Counted from the stretch's first letter, positions 1-5,590 are shown. The stretch is 5,625 nucleotides of DNA from Methanocorpusculum sp. (GCA_017622255.1 JAGARL010000258.1:1-5625); one strand, 5' to 3'. Numbers and translations are program-made. Notes: a model not told the origin generated them from the sequence alone.

Positions 1-68
1 AAAATCGGTTTCAAAAATTCTTTGTTCAAACATACGGCAAGTATGGATTATGTATAACGTTCATTACT
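1..68. other. Intergenic flank, no gene seen
   Basis: This stretch lies downstream of the ATPase gene and holds no convincing coding frame. The only local structure is a short inverted repeat, CATAC-GGCAA-GTATG (31-45), with a 5-bp stem. Read on the minus strand it is followed by a T-containing run, so it could be a second, weak termination hairpin, but the stem is too short to call. Confidence 0.5.
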
Positions 69-95
69 AAAAAATATGATGTAATGTATATTACA
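69..95 (-). terminator. Hairpin plus T-run terminator of the metal-efflux operon
   Basis: Read on the minus strand, an inverted repeat TGTAAT-ATAC-ATTACA (95 to 80) overlaps the stop codon of the ATPase gene. Five bases later comes a run of six T (74-69). U-rich tracts are the main archaeal termination signal. The hairpin is AT-rich and weak, so the T-run is the stronger part of this call. Confidence 0.45.
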
Positions 96-1914
96 CCCGA
101 AGCATCCGCATAGCGTTGAGGATAGCTATTACTGCAACCCCAACATCCGCAAAGATTGCTTCCCACATATTGGCATACCCGAACACCGCCAGAATAATAA
201 CGCCGAACTTGATGCCGAGCGCGAAGATAATATTCTGCCAGACGATACGGCGGGTCTTGCGGGCAATGCGGACTGCTTCCGGAAGGCGCGTTAAGGAATC
301 ATCCATTAAGACCACATCCGCCGCTTCTATCGCTGCGTCGCTTCCGAGAGCCCCCATAGCAACGCCAATATCAGCCCGCGCGAGAACCGGCGCATCGTTG
401 ATGCCGTCTCCAACAAAGACCAGATGTCCTTTGCCTCCCAGCAGTTCTTCAACGGCAGAAACCTTGTCCTGCGGGAGAAGGTTTGCCTGGAATGCGGAAA
501 CCCCGACCATCGCCGCAACACGCTCTGCCGCTTCCTCACGGTCGCCGGTGAGCATTACTGTGCGGGATATCCCAAGCAAGCGAAGTTCAGCAAACGCCTG
601 TGCCGCTTCCGGTTTGACGGTATCTTCCAGAGATACACAGCCAACATACTGCCCGTCCACCGAAACATAAACCGCTGTGGCATCCGCGGCAGAAGGAGTA
701 AACGCGACTCCGTGCTCTCTGAGGAGGTTTGCATTTCCGGAAAGTACAAAGTGTCCGTCAACCTCTGCCGAGATGCCGCGCCCGCCAATTTCCGTGATGT
801 TTCGAACGCGGGAACGGTCAATCTCGCCGAACGATTCGCGGATGGAAACCGAAAGCGGATGAGTACTTTCCGCGCCTGCGTGAGCCGCATAGTACAGTGC
901 CTCCGCATCAGCAGAAACAACCGAGAAGGTTCCGGTAGTGATTGTCCCTGTCTTATCGAAGACAAAGGTGTCCGCTTTGGCAAGCGCTTCGAGATAGTTG
1001 CCGCCTTTTACCAGAATTCCATGCCTGGAAGCCGCACCGATTCCACCGAAGAATCCAAGCGGGATGGAGATTACCAGTGCACACGGGCAGGAGACAACAA
1101 GGAAGATAAGCGCACGGAAAATCCATTCCTCCCAGACACCGTTGAAGAACAGCGGCGGGATGAATGCTGCGGCAAGTGCGGCCACAACAACAGCCGGTGT
1201 ATAATACCGTGCAAAGACGCTGATGAAGTTCTCCGCCTTTGCTTTTTTCGCGGCGGCATTTTCCACAAGCTCTAAGATGCGCGATACTGCAGAGTCACCG
1301 AAGGTCTTTTCCGTTTTTACCGTTAAGACTCCCCGCAGGTTGATACAGCCGGAGATAACTGCATCACCGACGGAGACCGGTCTTGGAACAGACTCTCCCG
1401 TAAGCGCCGCCGTATCCAGCTCCGACGTTCCGTCAAGCACAACGCCGTCCAGCGGAATCCGCTCACCGGGACGAATCAGAATCGTTGAGCCGATTGGAAC
1501 CTCCTCCGGGGAAACAGTAACATACTCCTCTCCGGAAAGAAGGTTTGCCGTGTCAGGGGCAATACTCATCAGGTCTGCAATCGACTGCCGCGAGCGGGCA
1601 ACCGCAACATCCTGGAAGAGTTCTCCGGTCTGATAGAAGAGCATGACAAAAACCGCTTCCGGATACTGCCCAATAGCGAGTGCTCCTATTGTAGCGAGTC
1701 CCATGAGGAAGTTTTCATCAAAGACTCTTCCGCGGGCAATGTTCATAATTGCCCGGTAGAGAACGTCCCAGCCGATTACCAGATATGGAATCAGGAAAGC
1801 AGTAAGCTTCAGGACTCCCTCAAGCGGGAGCGCCGCGGCTACTCCTAAGAGAACAGCGGATGCCGCAATTCGGAGAATGGTACGCTTCTGGGATTTGGTG
1901 AACCGGATTTTCAT
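91..1914 (-). CDS. Heavy-metal P1B-type ATPase, Zn/Cd/Pb class (ZntA/CadA-like), lacking the N-terminal HMA domain
   Basis: This 607-residue membrane pump should use ATP to export a soft divalent cation (Zn2+, Cd2+ or Pb2+) from the cytoplasm. Four predicted helices (about 15-100) precede the actuator domain with TGES at 172-175. Two helices follow, the second carrying the metal-site CPC at 276-278. The phosphorylation motif DKTGT is at 320-324 (Asp320), the P1B-specific HP at 352-353, TGD at 456-458 and GDGINDAP at 502-509. Two last helices carry Lys569 and Asp590 (in ADVG). CPC with this Lys and Asp is the known signature of the Zn/Cd/Pb subgroup rather than the copper pumps. The protein starts right at the transmembrane part; the missing HMA domain is encoded just upstream. 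The start ATG lies in an ATGA overlap and has no clear ribosome site of its own, so translation is probably coupled. The exact metal is inferred from the family. Confidence 0.95.
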   Translation of the reverse strand: MKIRFTKSQKRTILRIAASAVLLGVAAALPLEGVLKLTAFLIPYLVIGWDVLYRAIMNIARGRVFDENFLMGLATIGALAIGQYPEAVFVMLFYQTGELFQDVAVARSRQSIADLMSIAPDTANLLSGEEYVTVSPEEVPIGSTILIRPGERIPLDGVVLDGTSELDTAALTGESVPRPVSVGDAVISGCINLRGVLTVKTEKTFGDSAVSRILELVENAAAKKAKAENFISVFARYYTPAVVVAALAAAFIPPLFFNGVWEEWIFRALIFLVVSCPCALVISIPLGFFGGIGAASRHGILVKGGNYLEALAKADTFVFDKTGTITTGTFSVVSADAEALYYAAHAGAESTHPLSVSIRESFGEIDRSRVRNITEIGGRGISAEVDGHFVLSGNANLLREHGVAFTPSAADATAVYVSVDGQYVGCVSLEDTVKPEAAQAFAELRLLGISRTVMLTGDREEAAERVAAMVGVSAFQANLLPQDKVSAVEELLGGKGHLVFVGDGINDAPVLARADIGVAMGALGSDAAIEAADVVLMDDSLTRLPEAVRIARKTRRIVWQNIIFALGIKFGVIILAVFGYANMWEAIFADVGVAVIAILNAMRMLRV

Positions 1915-2132
1915 GGCTCAATGATGTGGCAATCCGGCTCAACCTTGCGGATTGCTTTCTTTACTTCCTCAAGAATTGCCGGGAAGTCAGCTTCCTCTGC
2001 TTCCAGAATGAGTTTCTGTGTCATGAAGGCAACAGTTGCAGACTGAACGCCGGAGATTTTTTTGATTGCGTGCTCCATGTTTGCCGCGCAGTGTGCACAG
2101 CAGAGGTTTTCGAGTTTGTAGGATTTCTGCAT
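1911..2132 (-). CDS. Stand-alone HMA heavy-metal-binding domain protein (73 aa)
   Basis: The 73-residue product is a single HMA fold. Its loop has LCCAHCAAN at residues 10-18, with the metal-binding CxxC at Cys12 and Cys15, followed by a helix, a SATVAF strand and a C-terminal KVEPDCHI strand that adds Cys68. The motif matches the N-terminal domain of ZntA/CadA pumps, where it binds metal and tunes or feeds the pump. Its stop overlaps the ATPase start by four bases (ATGA), and together the two products (about 680 residues) equal one ordinary pump. The start at 2132 is chosen because the fold begins there and AAAGGA lies eight bases upstream on the minus strand. A longer in-frame reading to 2441 would overlap the HxlR gene on the opposite strand and look unlike a protein family. 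It probably acts as a detachable metal-binding domain or small chaperone of the pump. Confidence 0.9.
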   Translation of the reverse strand: MQKSYKLENLCCAHCAANMEHAIKKISGVQSATVAFMTQKLILEAEEADFPAILEEVKKAIRKVEPDCHIIEP

Positions 2133-2158
2133 AGTTAGTTTCCTTTGGTTACTTAGTG

Positions 2159-2184
2159 TTTGCTTTATATCGATATAAAGCAAA
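2159..2184. promoter_or_regulatory. 26-bp perfect palindrome: bidirectional TATA promoter and probable operator
   Basis: Each half reads TTTGCTTTATATC and the centre is between 2171 and 2172. Every base pairs with its mirror image. By symmetry both strands carry the archaeal TATA-like TTTATAT (2164-2170 on plus, 2179-2173 on minus). Transcription starting about 27 bases downstream would begin near 2194 for the HxlR gene and near 2149 for the HMA/ATPase operon, each just ahead of its ribosome site. A regulator dimer bound here would cover TBP access in both directions. The HxlR protein encoded next door is the obvious candidate to bind. The palindrome is seen directly; promoter and operator roles are inferred. 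Confidence 0.75.
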
Positions 2185-2196
2185 AAGTTACTCTCA

Positions 2197-2214
2197 GGAG
2201 ATAAGATTTCCTTG
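2197..2214 (+). promoter_or_regulatory. Ribosome site and TTG start of the HxlR gene
   Basis: GGAG at 2197-2200 is the only Shine-Dalgarno candidate before the HxlR reading frame. The first standard start after it is TTG at 2212, giving a rather long spacing of 11 bases. An in-frame ATT at 2206 would have a spacing of five, so a rare ATT start two codons earlier is possible. No ATG exists before the conserved HxlR region begins. Confidence 0.55.
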
Positions 2215-2583
2215 GAGAAACCAGCACACACACAAATCTGTTTCTGCCCGCTGCACGGGATTCTGGATACGATAAGCAAAAAATGGGCGTTGATGGTAAT
2301 CGCCGTAATCGGAAATTCCGGTTCTGCGGGATTTAATGAACTCAAGCGGGCACTCTGCAACGTGAGCTCGAAAACCCTTTCAAACACCCTCAAGGATTTG
2401 GAGGCGCAGAATTTAGTCGAGCGAAAAGTATCTGACACCATGCCGCCGACGGTGCAGTACTATCTGACAGTTTCCGGATGGGAGCTTCGCGAACTGTTAA
2501 TCCCGCTTCTGGAATGGGTGCAGAAAAACGGCGGGCATGAGGAAGAAGGCTGCCCGATTCATGTGGGGATGAAAAAAGAGTAA
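2212..2583 (+). CDS. HxlR-family winged-helix transcriptional regulator, probable metal-responsive control of the efflux operon
   Basis: The 123-residue protein has the HxlR layout: an N-terminal CPLHGILDTISKKWALMVI (12-30), equivalent to the family's Cys-Pro...KW helix, then a FNELKRAL helix (41-48), the recognition helix around SSKTLSNTLKDLE (52-64), a wing ending in PPTVQYYLT (78-86), and a dimerising C-terminal helix. Known members bind palindromes as dimers and sense redox state, aldehydes or small molecules. This one has Cys10, Cys12 and His15 (with His6) at the front and His109, Cys114 and His117 at the tail, plus Cys49, which could form metal sites or redox switches. It is divergent from a metal-pump operon across a perfect palindrome, so it probably represses that operon and itself. 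The family call is firm; metal sensing is inferred. It begins with TTG. Confidence 0.88.
   Translation: MEKPAHTQICFCPLHGILDTISKKWALMVIAVIGNSGSAGFNELKRALCNVSSKTLSNTLKDLEAQNLVERKVSDTMPPTVQYYLTVSGWELRELLIPLLEWVQKNGGHEEEGCPIHVGMKKE
2572..2577 (-). terminator. T-run after the TrmB-like gene
   Basis: On the minus strand a run of six T begins 13 bases after the TrmB-like stop codon, inside the last codons of the converging HxlR gene. U-tracts of this length can end archaeal transcripts. No hairpin accompanies it, so the call is tentative. The two convergent genes are only seven bases apart, so their transcripts must overlap at the 3' ends. Confidence 0.35.
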
Positions 2584-2590
2584 GAAGATA

Positions 2591-3376
2591 TTAGAGAACC
2601 GGCTGAAGATAGCGGACAATGGATTCGAAGAGCATACTCATGATGAAATATTCGCCAAGATAAACTACTGTCCCATATATTTCCCCCTCGTGCAATTCAA
2701 TACCAATACAGTTCTTTCTGTCCGAGATGAGAGATATCAGATTTGAGTTGAGCGGGAGCGGAGATGACTCCTGTGTTTCCAGAAGTTTTTCCATGAGGGC
2801 AGGGGGAAACTGATAGCATCTAAGCGGGATGTCTTTTGCGAGGTCTGAACTGGTGACAATGATGTATAAGTCTATTTTTTTGGCAAGGCGTTTAAGTTCC
2901 GTATCCGGAAGTACTTTTTTCAGATATGTGCTGTCACTTACGAAAAGTAAGAGTTCTTTCTTTGTCCGGCGAATGATGGGTTTTAGGTGACTGTCAACTG
3001 CCCACTGAGTCTGCAGATCATAGATTTGCTGGTGTTTATTTTTGATACCATGAGATGATATGCGTTTGAGATAGTCCTCTGTCCTATGCAGTTTCTCATT
3101 TGATTCTTTCTGGAGAGCGGCGAATGTCTGTTCGATGTCATTTGCGGAGTAGCGTATAGGGCGCGTATTGGTTTTGGAAACCATGCCTTTAGTTTCAAGA
3201 GATTCAAGTTCGGCATAAATTTTACAGCGCGGAACTCCGCTGAGTTCATAGATATCCCGCACAGATGCGGATTTGAGCATAAATACAACATAATAGACCT
3301 TCGATTCATTTTCCGTAAGACCGATTTCAGTCAGATGAAGAACAAACTCTTCGATGTTTTCCGGATCGAATATCAT
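2591..3376 (-). CDS. TrmB-like transcriptional regulator with C-terminal sensor domain
   Basis: The 261-residue protein begins with a TrmB-type winged helix (about 11-85): IGLTENESKVYYVV (18-31), helix-turn-helix VRDIYELSGVPRCKIYAELESLE with the family-typical SGVPR at 46-50, and a wing with RPIRY (72-76). A basic coiled-coil segment follows (about 84-110), then a PLD-like sensor region (about 118-180, KKELLLFVS and KIDLYIIVTSS) and a C-terminal part with ISDRKNCIGIEL. TrmB proteins of Thermococcales sense sugars, but many methanogen paralogues have no known ligand, and I see no basis to name one here. The ATG at 3376 sits just before the conserved helix and has no Shine-Dalgarno match, so the mRNA may be leaderless. 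The gene is divergent from the surface-protein/ABC operon, and matching dyads lie before both, so that operon and the gene itself are its likely targets. Confidence 0.85.
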   Translation of the reverse strand: MIFDPENIEEFVLHLTEIGLTENESKVYYVVFMLKSASVRDIYELSGVPRCKIYAELESLETKGMVSKTNTRPIRYSANDIEQTFAALQKESNEKLHRTEDYLKRISSHGIKNKHQQIYDLQTQWAVDSHLKPIIRRTKKELLLFVSDSTYLKKVLPDTELKRLAKKIDLYIIVTSSDLAKDIPLRCYQFPPALMEKLLETQESSPLPLNSNLISLISDRKNCIGIELHEGEIYGTVVYLGEYFIMSMLFESIVRYLQPVL

Positions 3377-3384
3377 ACTTAATA

Positions 3385-3404
3385 TGTTATTTTAATAGGT
3401 AACA
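3385..3404. promoter_or_regulatory. Candidate operator 1, TGTTAT-N8-GTAACA
   Basis: Two arms, TGTTAT and GTAACA, form a near-perfect dyad with eight bases between them; only the innermost pair (T and G) breaks the symmetry. The same 12 arm bases with the same spacing recur at 3525-3544. This copy lies 9 to 28 bases before the TrmB-like start codon, between start and presumed TATA box, where a bound protein would block its own promoter. Binding by the TrmB-like protein is inferred. Confidence 0.65.
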
Positions 3405-3411
3405 AATATTT
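3404..3411 (-). promoter_or_regulatory. TATA-like element of the TrmB-like gene
   Basis: AAATATTT, itself palindromic, is centred about 31 bases before the ATG at 3376. A start site about 27 bases downstream would give a transcript with almost no leader, in line with the missing ribosome site. It touches the outer end of candidate operator 1. Confidence 0.4.
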
Positions 3412-3524
3412 TGCCTTATTCTGCCATTTTGGGATTCTCCTAAAGAGCGTTCTTCTGATGAGTCCTACTAAGAGAGTAGAGTTCACCTTTGTTATAAGGT
3501 CTTTCCGAACCAAACCGATTATTT

Positions 3525-3544
3525 TGTTATCATTAAGAGTAACA
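3525..3544. promoter_or_regulatory. Candidate operator 2, TGTTAT-N8-GTAACA
   Basis: This is identical in both arms and spacing to the copy at 3385-3404, 140 bases away; only the eight central bases differ. It ends four bases before the TATA-like element of the surface-protein/ABC operon, thus at the BRE position. In Thermococcales, TrmB-type regulators activate when bound upstream of BRE/TATA and repress when bound downstream of it, so activation or TFB competition is possible here. A further TGTTAT half-site lies at 3490-3495 without a matching second arm. Confidence 0.65.
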
Positions 3545-3548
3545 CCAG

Positions 3549-3560
3549 ATATAATATATG
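3549..3560 (+). promoter_or_regulatory. TATA-like promoter of the surface-protein/ABC operon
   Basis: ATATAATATATG is the best TATA match in the long spacer. It predicts a transcription start near 3581 and therefore a leader of about 150 bases before the ATG at 3733. A second AT-rich candidate, CTAAATAAC at 3571-3579, would place the start near 3602. Confidence 0.5.
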
Positions 3561-3580
3561 CTGACCCTTACTAAATAACA

Positions 3581-3732
3581 AGCTTTGACCCGGATGCGGA
3601 ATCAGAAGAGAAGTGAACTGGAAGCCACGAATCATTTCACCACTACCTGCTTTTACCATTGGTGAGATGGATGAGTTCGGATTCGGGGAAAAGCCGATAG
3701 TTTCCCCCTGTCTTTTCGGCAGAGTGATTATT
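3581..3732 (+). promoter_or_regulatory. Long structured 5' leader of the surface-protein/ABC operon
   Basis: The predicted leader has two hairpins. The first pairs 3633-3642 (CATTTCACCA) with 3660-3669 (TGGTGAGATG), ten pairs including one G-U, with a 17-base loop. The second pairs GGGGAAA (3685-3691) with TTTCCCC (3701-3707) across a nine-base loop. An alternative pairing, GCCGA (3693-3697) with TCGGC (3716-3720), uses the loop of the second hairpin and ends four bases before the ribosome site GTGAT (3724-3728). Two exclusive states next to a ribosome site suggest possible regulation, but no known riboswitch class is recognised. An in-frame GTG at 3613 leaves the stretch open as a reading frame, which is why a coding alternative cannot be fully excluded. 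Confidence 0.4.
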
Positions 3733-4893
3733 ATGAATTCAAAGACAATACCAATAGACCGCGTTCAGAAAAAACGCAAATCCTTTGTATCGCTTCGCAT
3801 CCTTGGTGTTGCTGCCGTTATTTTTCTTGTATGTTTCTGCGGTGCAGCAGCTGCTGATTCCACAACACCGGCAACGCTGATGCCGGGAGATTCCGGAACG
3901 GTTTCTGTGACTCTGGTAAATACCGGAGCTGTTCCCGCATCGATTAACAAGGCATCCATTAAGGAGTCCAGCGGAATTAAAACCACCTATACAGATTACT
4001 ATAATGCATTTGGAAACATTGCACCGGGAAATTCCGTAACGGTTACTCTGCCGGTTGAGGCAGGAGAGGAAACCGGTACATTCTATCCGGTGTTCTATAT
4101 TGATTTCAACAACGGCATGTCATATCTGAAACACCCCTTTGCTGTCGTTGTTGACGATGCAGGTGTTGATATTTCCTTAACCACTGTTCCGGAGAGTTTT
4201 GCAGAAAGCGGTTCCGAGCCAATCACCGTTACTCTTTCGAATAATATGAAAAATGATGTAACATCAGTCTCTGTTACGGCAAAAGGACCTGGTGTTTCCT
4301 GTAAAGAGGGAAGTGTTCCGGTTGGAACTCTTGCCGCAGGAGAATCCAAAGCAGTGAAGATGACGGTAAAGACGAATGACGCATCCGCTGTAATTCTGGA
4401 AGTTACCTACAGCAACGGTGCAAACAAGCACACAGAAACAGTCAGTATTCCGGCAGGAGAGGGGGCGACTACCACTATGCCTGAGCTTATTGTGACCAAT
4501 GTCAGAGTTGAGAAGACCGGCAGTTACTATACCTTGAAGGCTGATGTGAACAATGCAGGATTCTTTACTGCAGAAGGTCTGCGTATTACCTCGGAAAACG
4601 GTGGAGATGTCGGACCATACAGTGTTTATGTTGTCGGATCTCTGGATTCTGATGATCTCGCCGGTTTTGAACTGACGTTTGAGAAGCCGAGGGAGGATGT
4701 GCTGAAGCTGAATCTTATCTACAAGGATTCTACCGGAACCTACTTTACCGAGCATGCTGAGATTACCGTTTCCAACCACATGGTTGAAGATGATGCAGGA
4801 ATGACTCCGGTAGTTGTCGTTGTTGTTATTGTGATTGCAGCCGCGGCGGTATTTGTGGTTGTCAGAAAGAAGAAAACGGAAAAGGAAAACTAA
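3733..4893 (+). CDS. Secreted, membrane-anchored COG1361-type surface protein with three beta-sandwich repeats
   Basis: The 386-residue product starts with a basic segment (KKRKSFVSLR, 13-22) and a hydrophobic core ending in AAAA (38-41), a signal peptide probably cut near residue 41. It ends with a helix of about 18 residues (360-377) and the tail RKKKTEKEN, so the body faces outside and is held by a C-terminal anchor. Three Ig-like/CARDB-like repeats are visible, each with a core of a short GxL/I turn, a beta strand and then a Tyr-rich strand: FGNIAPGNS...FYIDF (93-125), VGTLAAGES...VTYSN (197-228) and VGSLDSDD...LIYKD (301-332). Such proteins are common beside ABC genes in methanogens, and the role is probably adaptor, receptor or cell-envelope partner. 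The ATG at 3733 is preferred over the GTG at 3613 because it gives a normal signal peptide and follows GTGAT by four bases. The ABC ATPase gene follows after 16 bases. Substrate unknown. Confidence 0.85.
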   Translation: MNSKTIPIDRVQKKRKSFVSLRILGVAAVIFLVCFCGAAAADSTTPATLMPGDSGTVSVTLVNTGAVPASINKASIKESSGIKTTYTDYYNAFGNIAPGNSVTVTLPVEAGEETGTFYPVFYIDFNNGMSYLKHPFAVVVDDAGVDISLTTVPESFAESGSEPITVTLSNNMKNDVTSVSVTAKGPGVSCKEGSVPVGTLAAGESKAVKMTVKTNDASAVILEVTYSNGANKHTETVSIPAGEGATTTMPELIVTNVRVEKTGSYYTLKADVNNAGFFTAEGLRITSENGGDVGPYSVYVVGSLDSDDLAGFELTFEKPREDVLKLNLIYKDSTGTYFTEHAEITVSNHMVEDDAGMTPVVVVVVIVIAAAAVFVVVRKKKTEKEN

Positions 4894-4897
4894 CCAC

Positions 4898-4904
4898 AGG
4901 TGAT
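4898..4904 (+). promoter_or_regulatory. Strong ribosome site of the ABC ATPase gene
   Basis: AGGTGAT, fully complementary to the archaeal 16S rRNA tail, lies five bases before the ATG at 4910 and fixes that start. The weaker match GTGAT before the ATG at 3733 has the same register, which supports the start chosen for that gene. Confidence 0.75.
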
Positions 4905-4909
4905 TTGTT

Positions 4910-5590
4910 ATGACAGATATTCCTGTTGTGGAACTGCAGGATGTCACGAAGGTGTATCATATGCCGGCAGGTGATGTCTATGCATTGAACCACGTGAATT
5001 TCTCGGTGAAGAAAGGGGAGTTTGTCGCTATCACCGGCCCTTCCGGTTCCGGAAAATCTACGCTGATGAATATGATCGGATGTCTTGATGTCCCGACTAC
5101 AGGAACGATTAAGATTAACGGCGTATCCACTTCAGAGATGACGGATGATGAGTTGACAGATCATCGTCTGAATACTGTCGGGTTTATCTTCCAGAAGTTT
5201 AATCTGATTAGTCTTTTGACCGCGTATGAGAATGTGGAGTATCCGCTTATTCTGAAGTACGGGAAAGGAGATTATTCCGAGCGGGTTACAAAGCTTTTGG
5301 AGATGGTCGGATTTACCCGCGACCGGATGTGGCATACTCCGTATGAGCTTTCCGGCGGTCAGCAGCAGCGTGTGTCTATTGCACGGGCTTTGGCAACGGA
5401 TCCGACCTTTCTTCTCTGTGATGAGCCGACAGGAAACCTCGATTCGAAGATGAGCACCCAGATTATGGAGATTCTGGATAATCTGCATAAAGAGGGCAGA
5501 ACGATTCTGATGGTTACTCATAATCCTGAGACAACAACGTATGCTGACAGAACAATTGTTATCCGCGACGGGGAGATTGTGAATGACTGA
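4910..5590 (+). CDS. ABC transporter ATP-binding protein, LolD/MacB class
   Basis: This 226-residue cytoplasmic ATPase is complete and has the usual length of the class. It shows the Walker A GPSGSGKST (43-51), the Q-loop Gln95 in IFQKFNLI, the signature LSGGQQQR (147-154), Walker B LLCDEP (168-173) with catalytic Glu172, the D-loop NLDS (176-179) and switch His204 in VTHN. The sequence MNMIGCLDVPTTG (53-65) and the YALNHVNFSVKKGEF start are typical of the LolD/MacB/FtsE branch, which powers mechanotransmission permeases rather than classical import channels. It lies 16 bases after the surface-protein gene and its 3' end overlaps the next gene by eight bases, so all three are one operon. It would drive the permease that follows, moving a molecule out of, or doing work within, the cell envelope. 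The substrate cannot be told from the ATPase. Confidence 0.95.
   Translation: MTDIPVVELQDVTKVYHMPAGDVYALNHVNFSVKKGEFVAITGPSGSGKSTLMNMIGCLDVPTTGTIKINGVSTSEMTDDELTDHRLNTVGFIFQKFNLISLLTAYENVEYPLILKYGKGDYSERVTKLLEMVGFTRDRMWHTPYELSGGQQQRVSIARALATDPTFLLCDEPTGNLDSKMSTQIMEILDNLHKEGRTILMVTHNPETTTYADRTIVIRDGEIVND

Noticed and set aside
31..45. Inverted repeat CATAC-GGCAA-GTATG
   Set aside because: A five-pair stem of mixed composition without a following long T-run is within chance expectation.
424..1275. A long open frame on the plus strand (283 codons), and several shorter ones, opposite the ATPase gene
   Set aside because: They lie fully inside a gene with all P-type ATPase motifs, the translations are Arg/Ser/Cys-rich and resemble no family, and they are explained by the codon bias of the true strand.
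2148..2192. Direct repeat GTTACT at 2148-2153 and 2187-2192 around the palindrome
   Set aside because: Six bases are too short to be significant, and the copies are not symmetric about the palindrome.
2133..2441. N-terminal extension of the HMA protein to 176 residues
   Set aside because: It would run through the palindrome and into the HxlR gene on the other strand. The HMA fold begins at the internal Met encoded at 2132, which has its own ribosome site.
3490..3510. Third possible copy of the TGTTAT dyad, starting at 3490
   Set aside because: The first arm is exact, but the expected second arm is not GTAACA at any near spacing, so only a half-site is present.
3455..3564. C/D-box RNA candidate: CTGATGA at 3455 and CTGA at 3561
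   Set aside because: The boxes are about 100 bases apart with no internal C'/D' pair at normal spacing and no flanking terminal stem, so it does not fit archaeal C/D RNAs of about 60 bases.
4264..4947. Minus-strand open frame of 227 codons across the surface-protein gene
   Set aside because: It is antisense to a well-supported protein with signal peptide, repeats and anchor, and its translation is His/Asn/Cys-rich with no recognisable domain.
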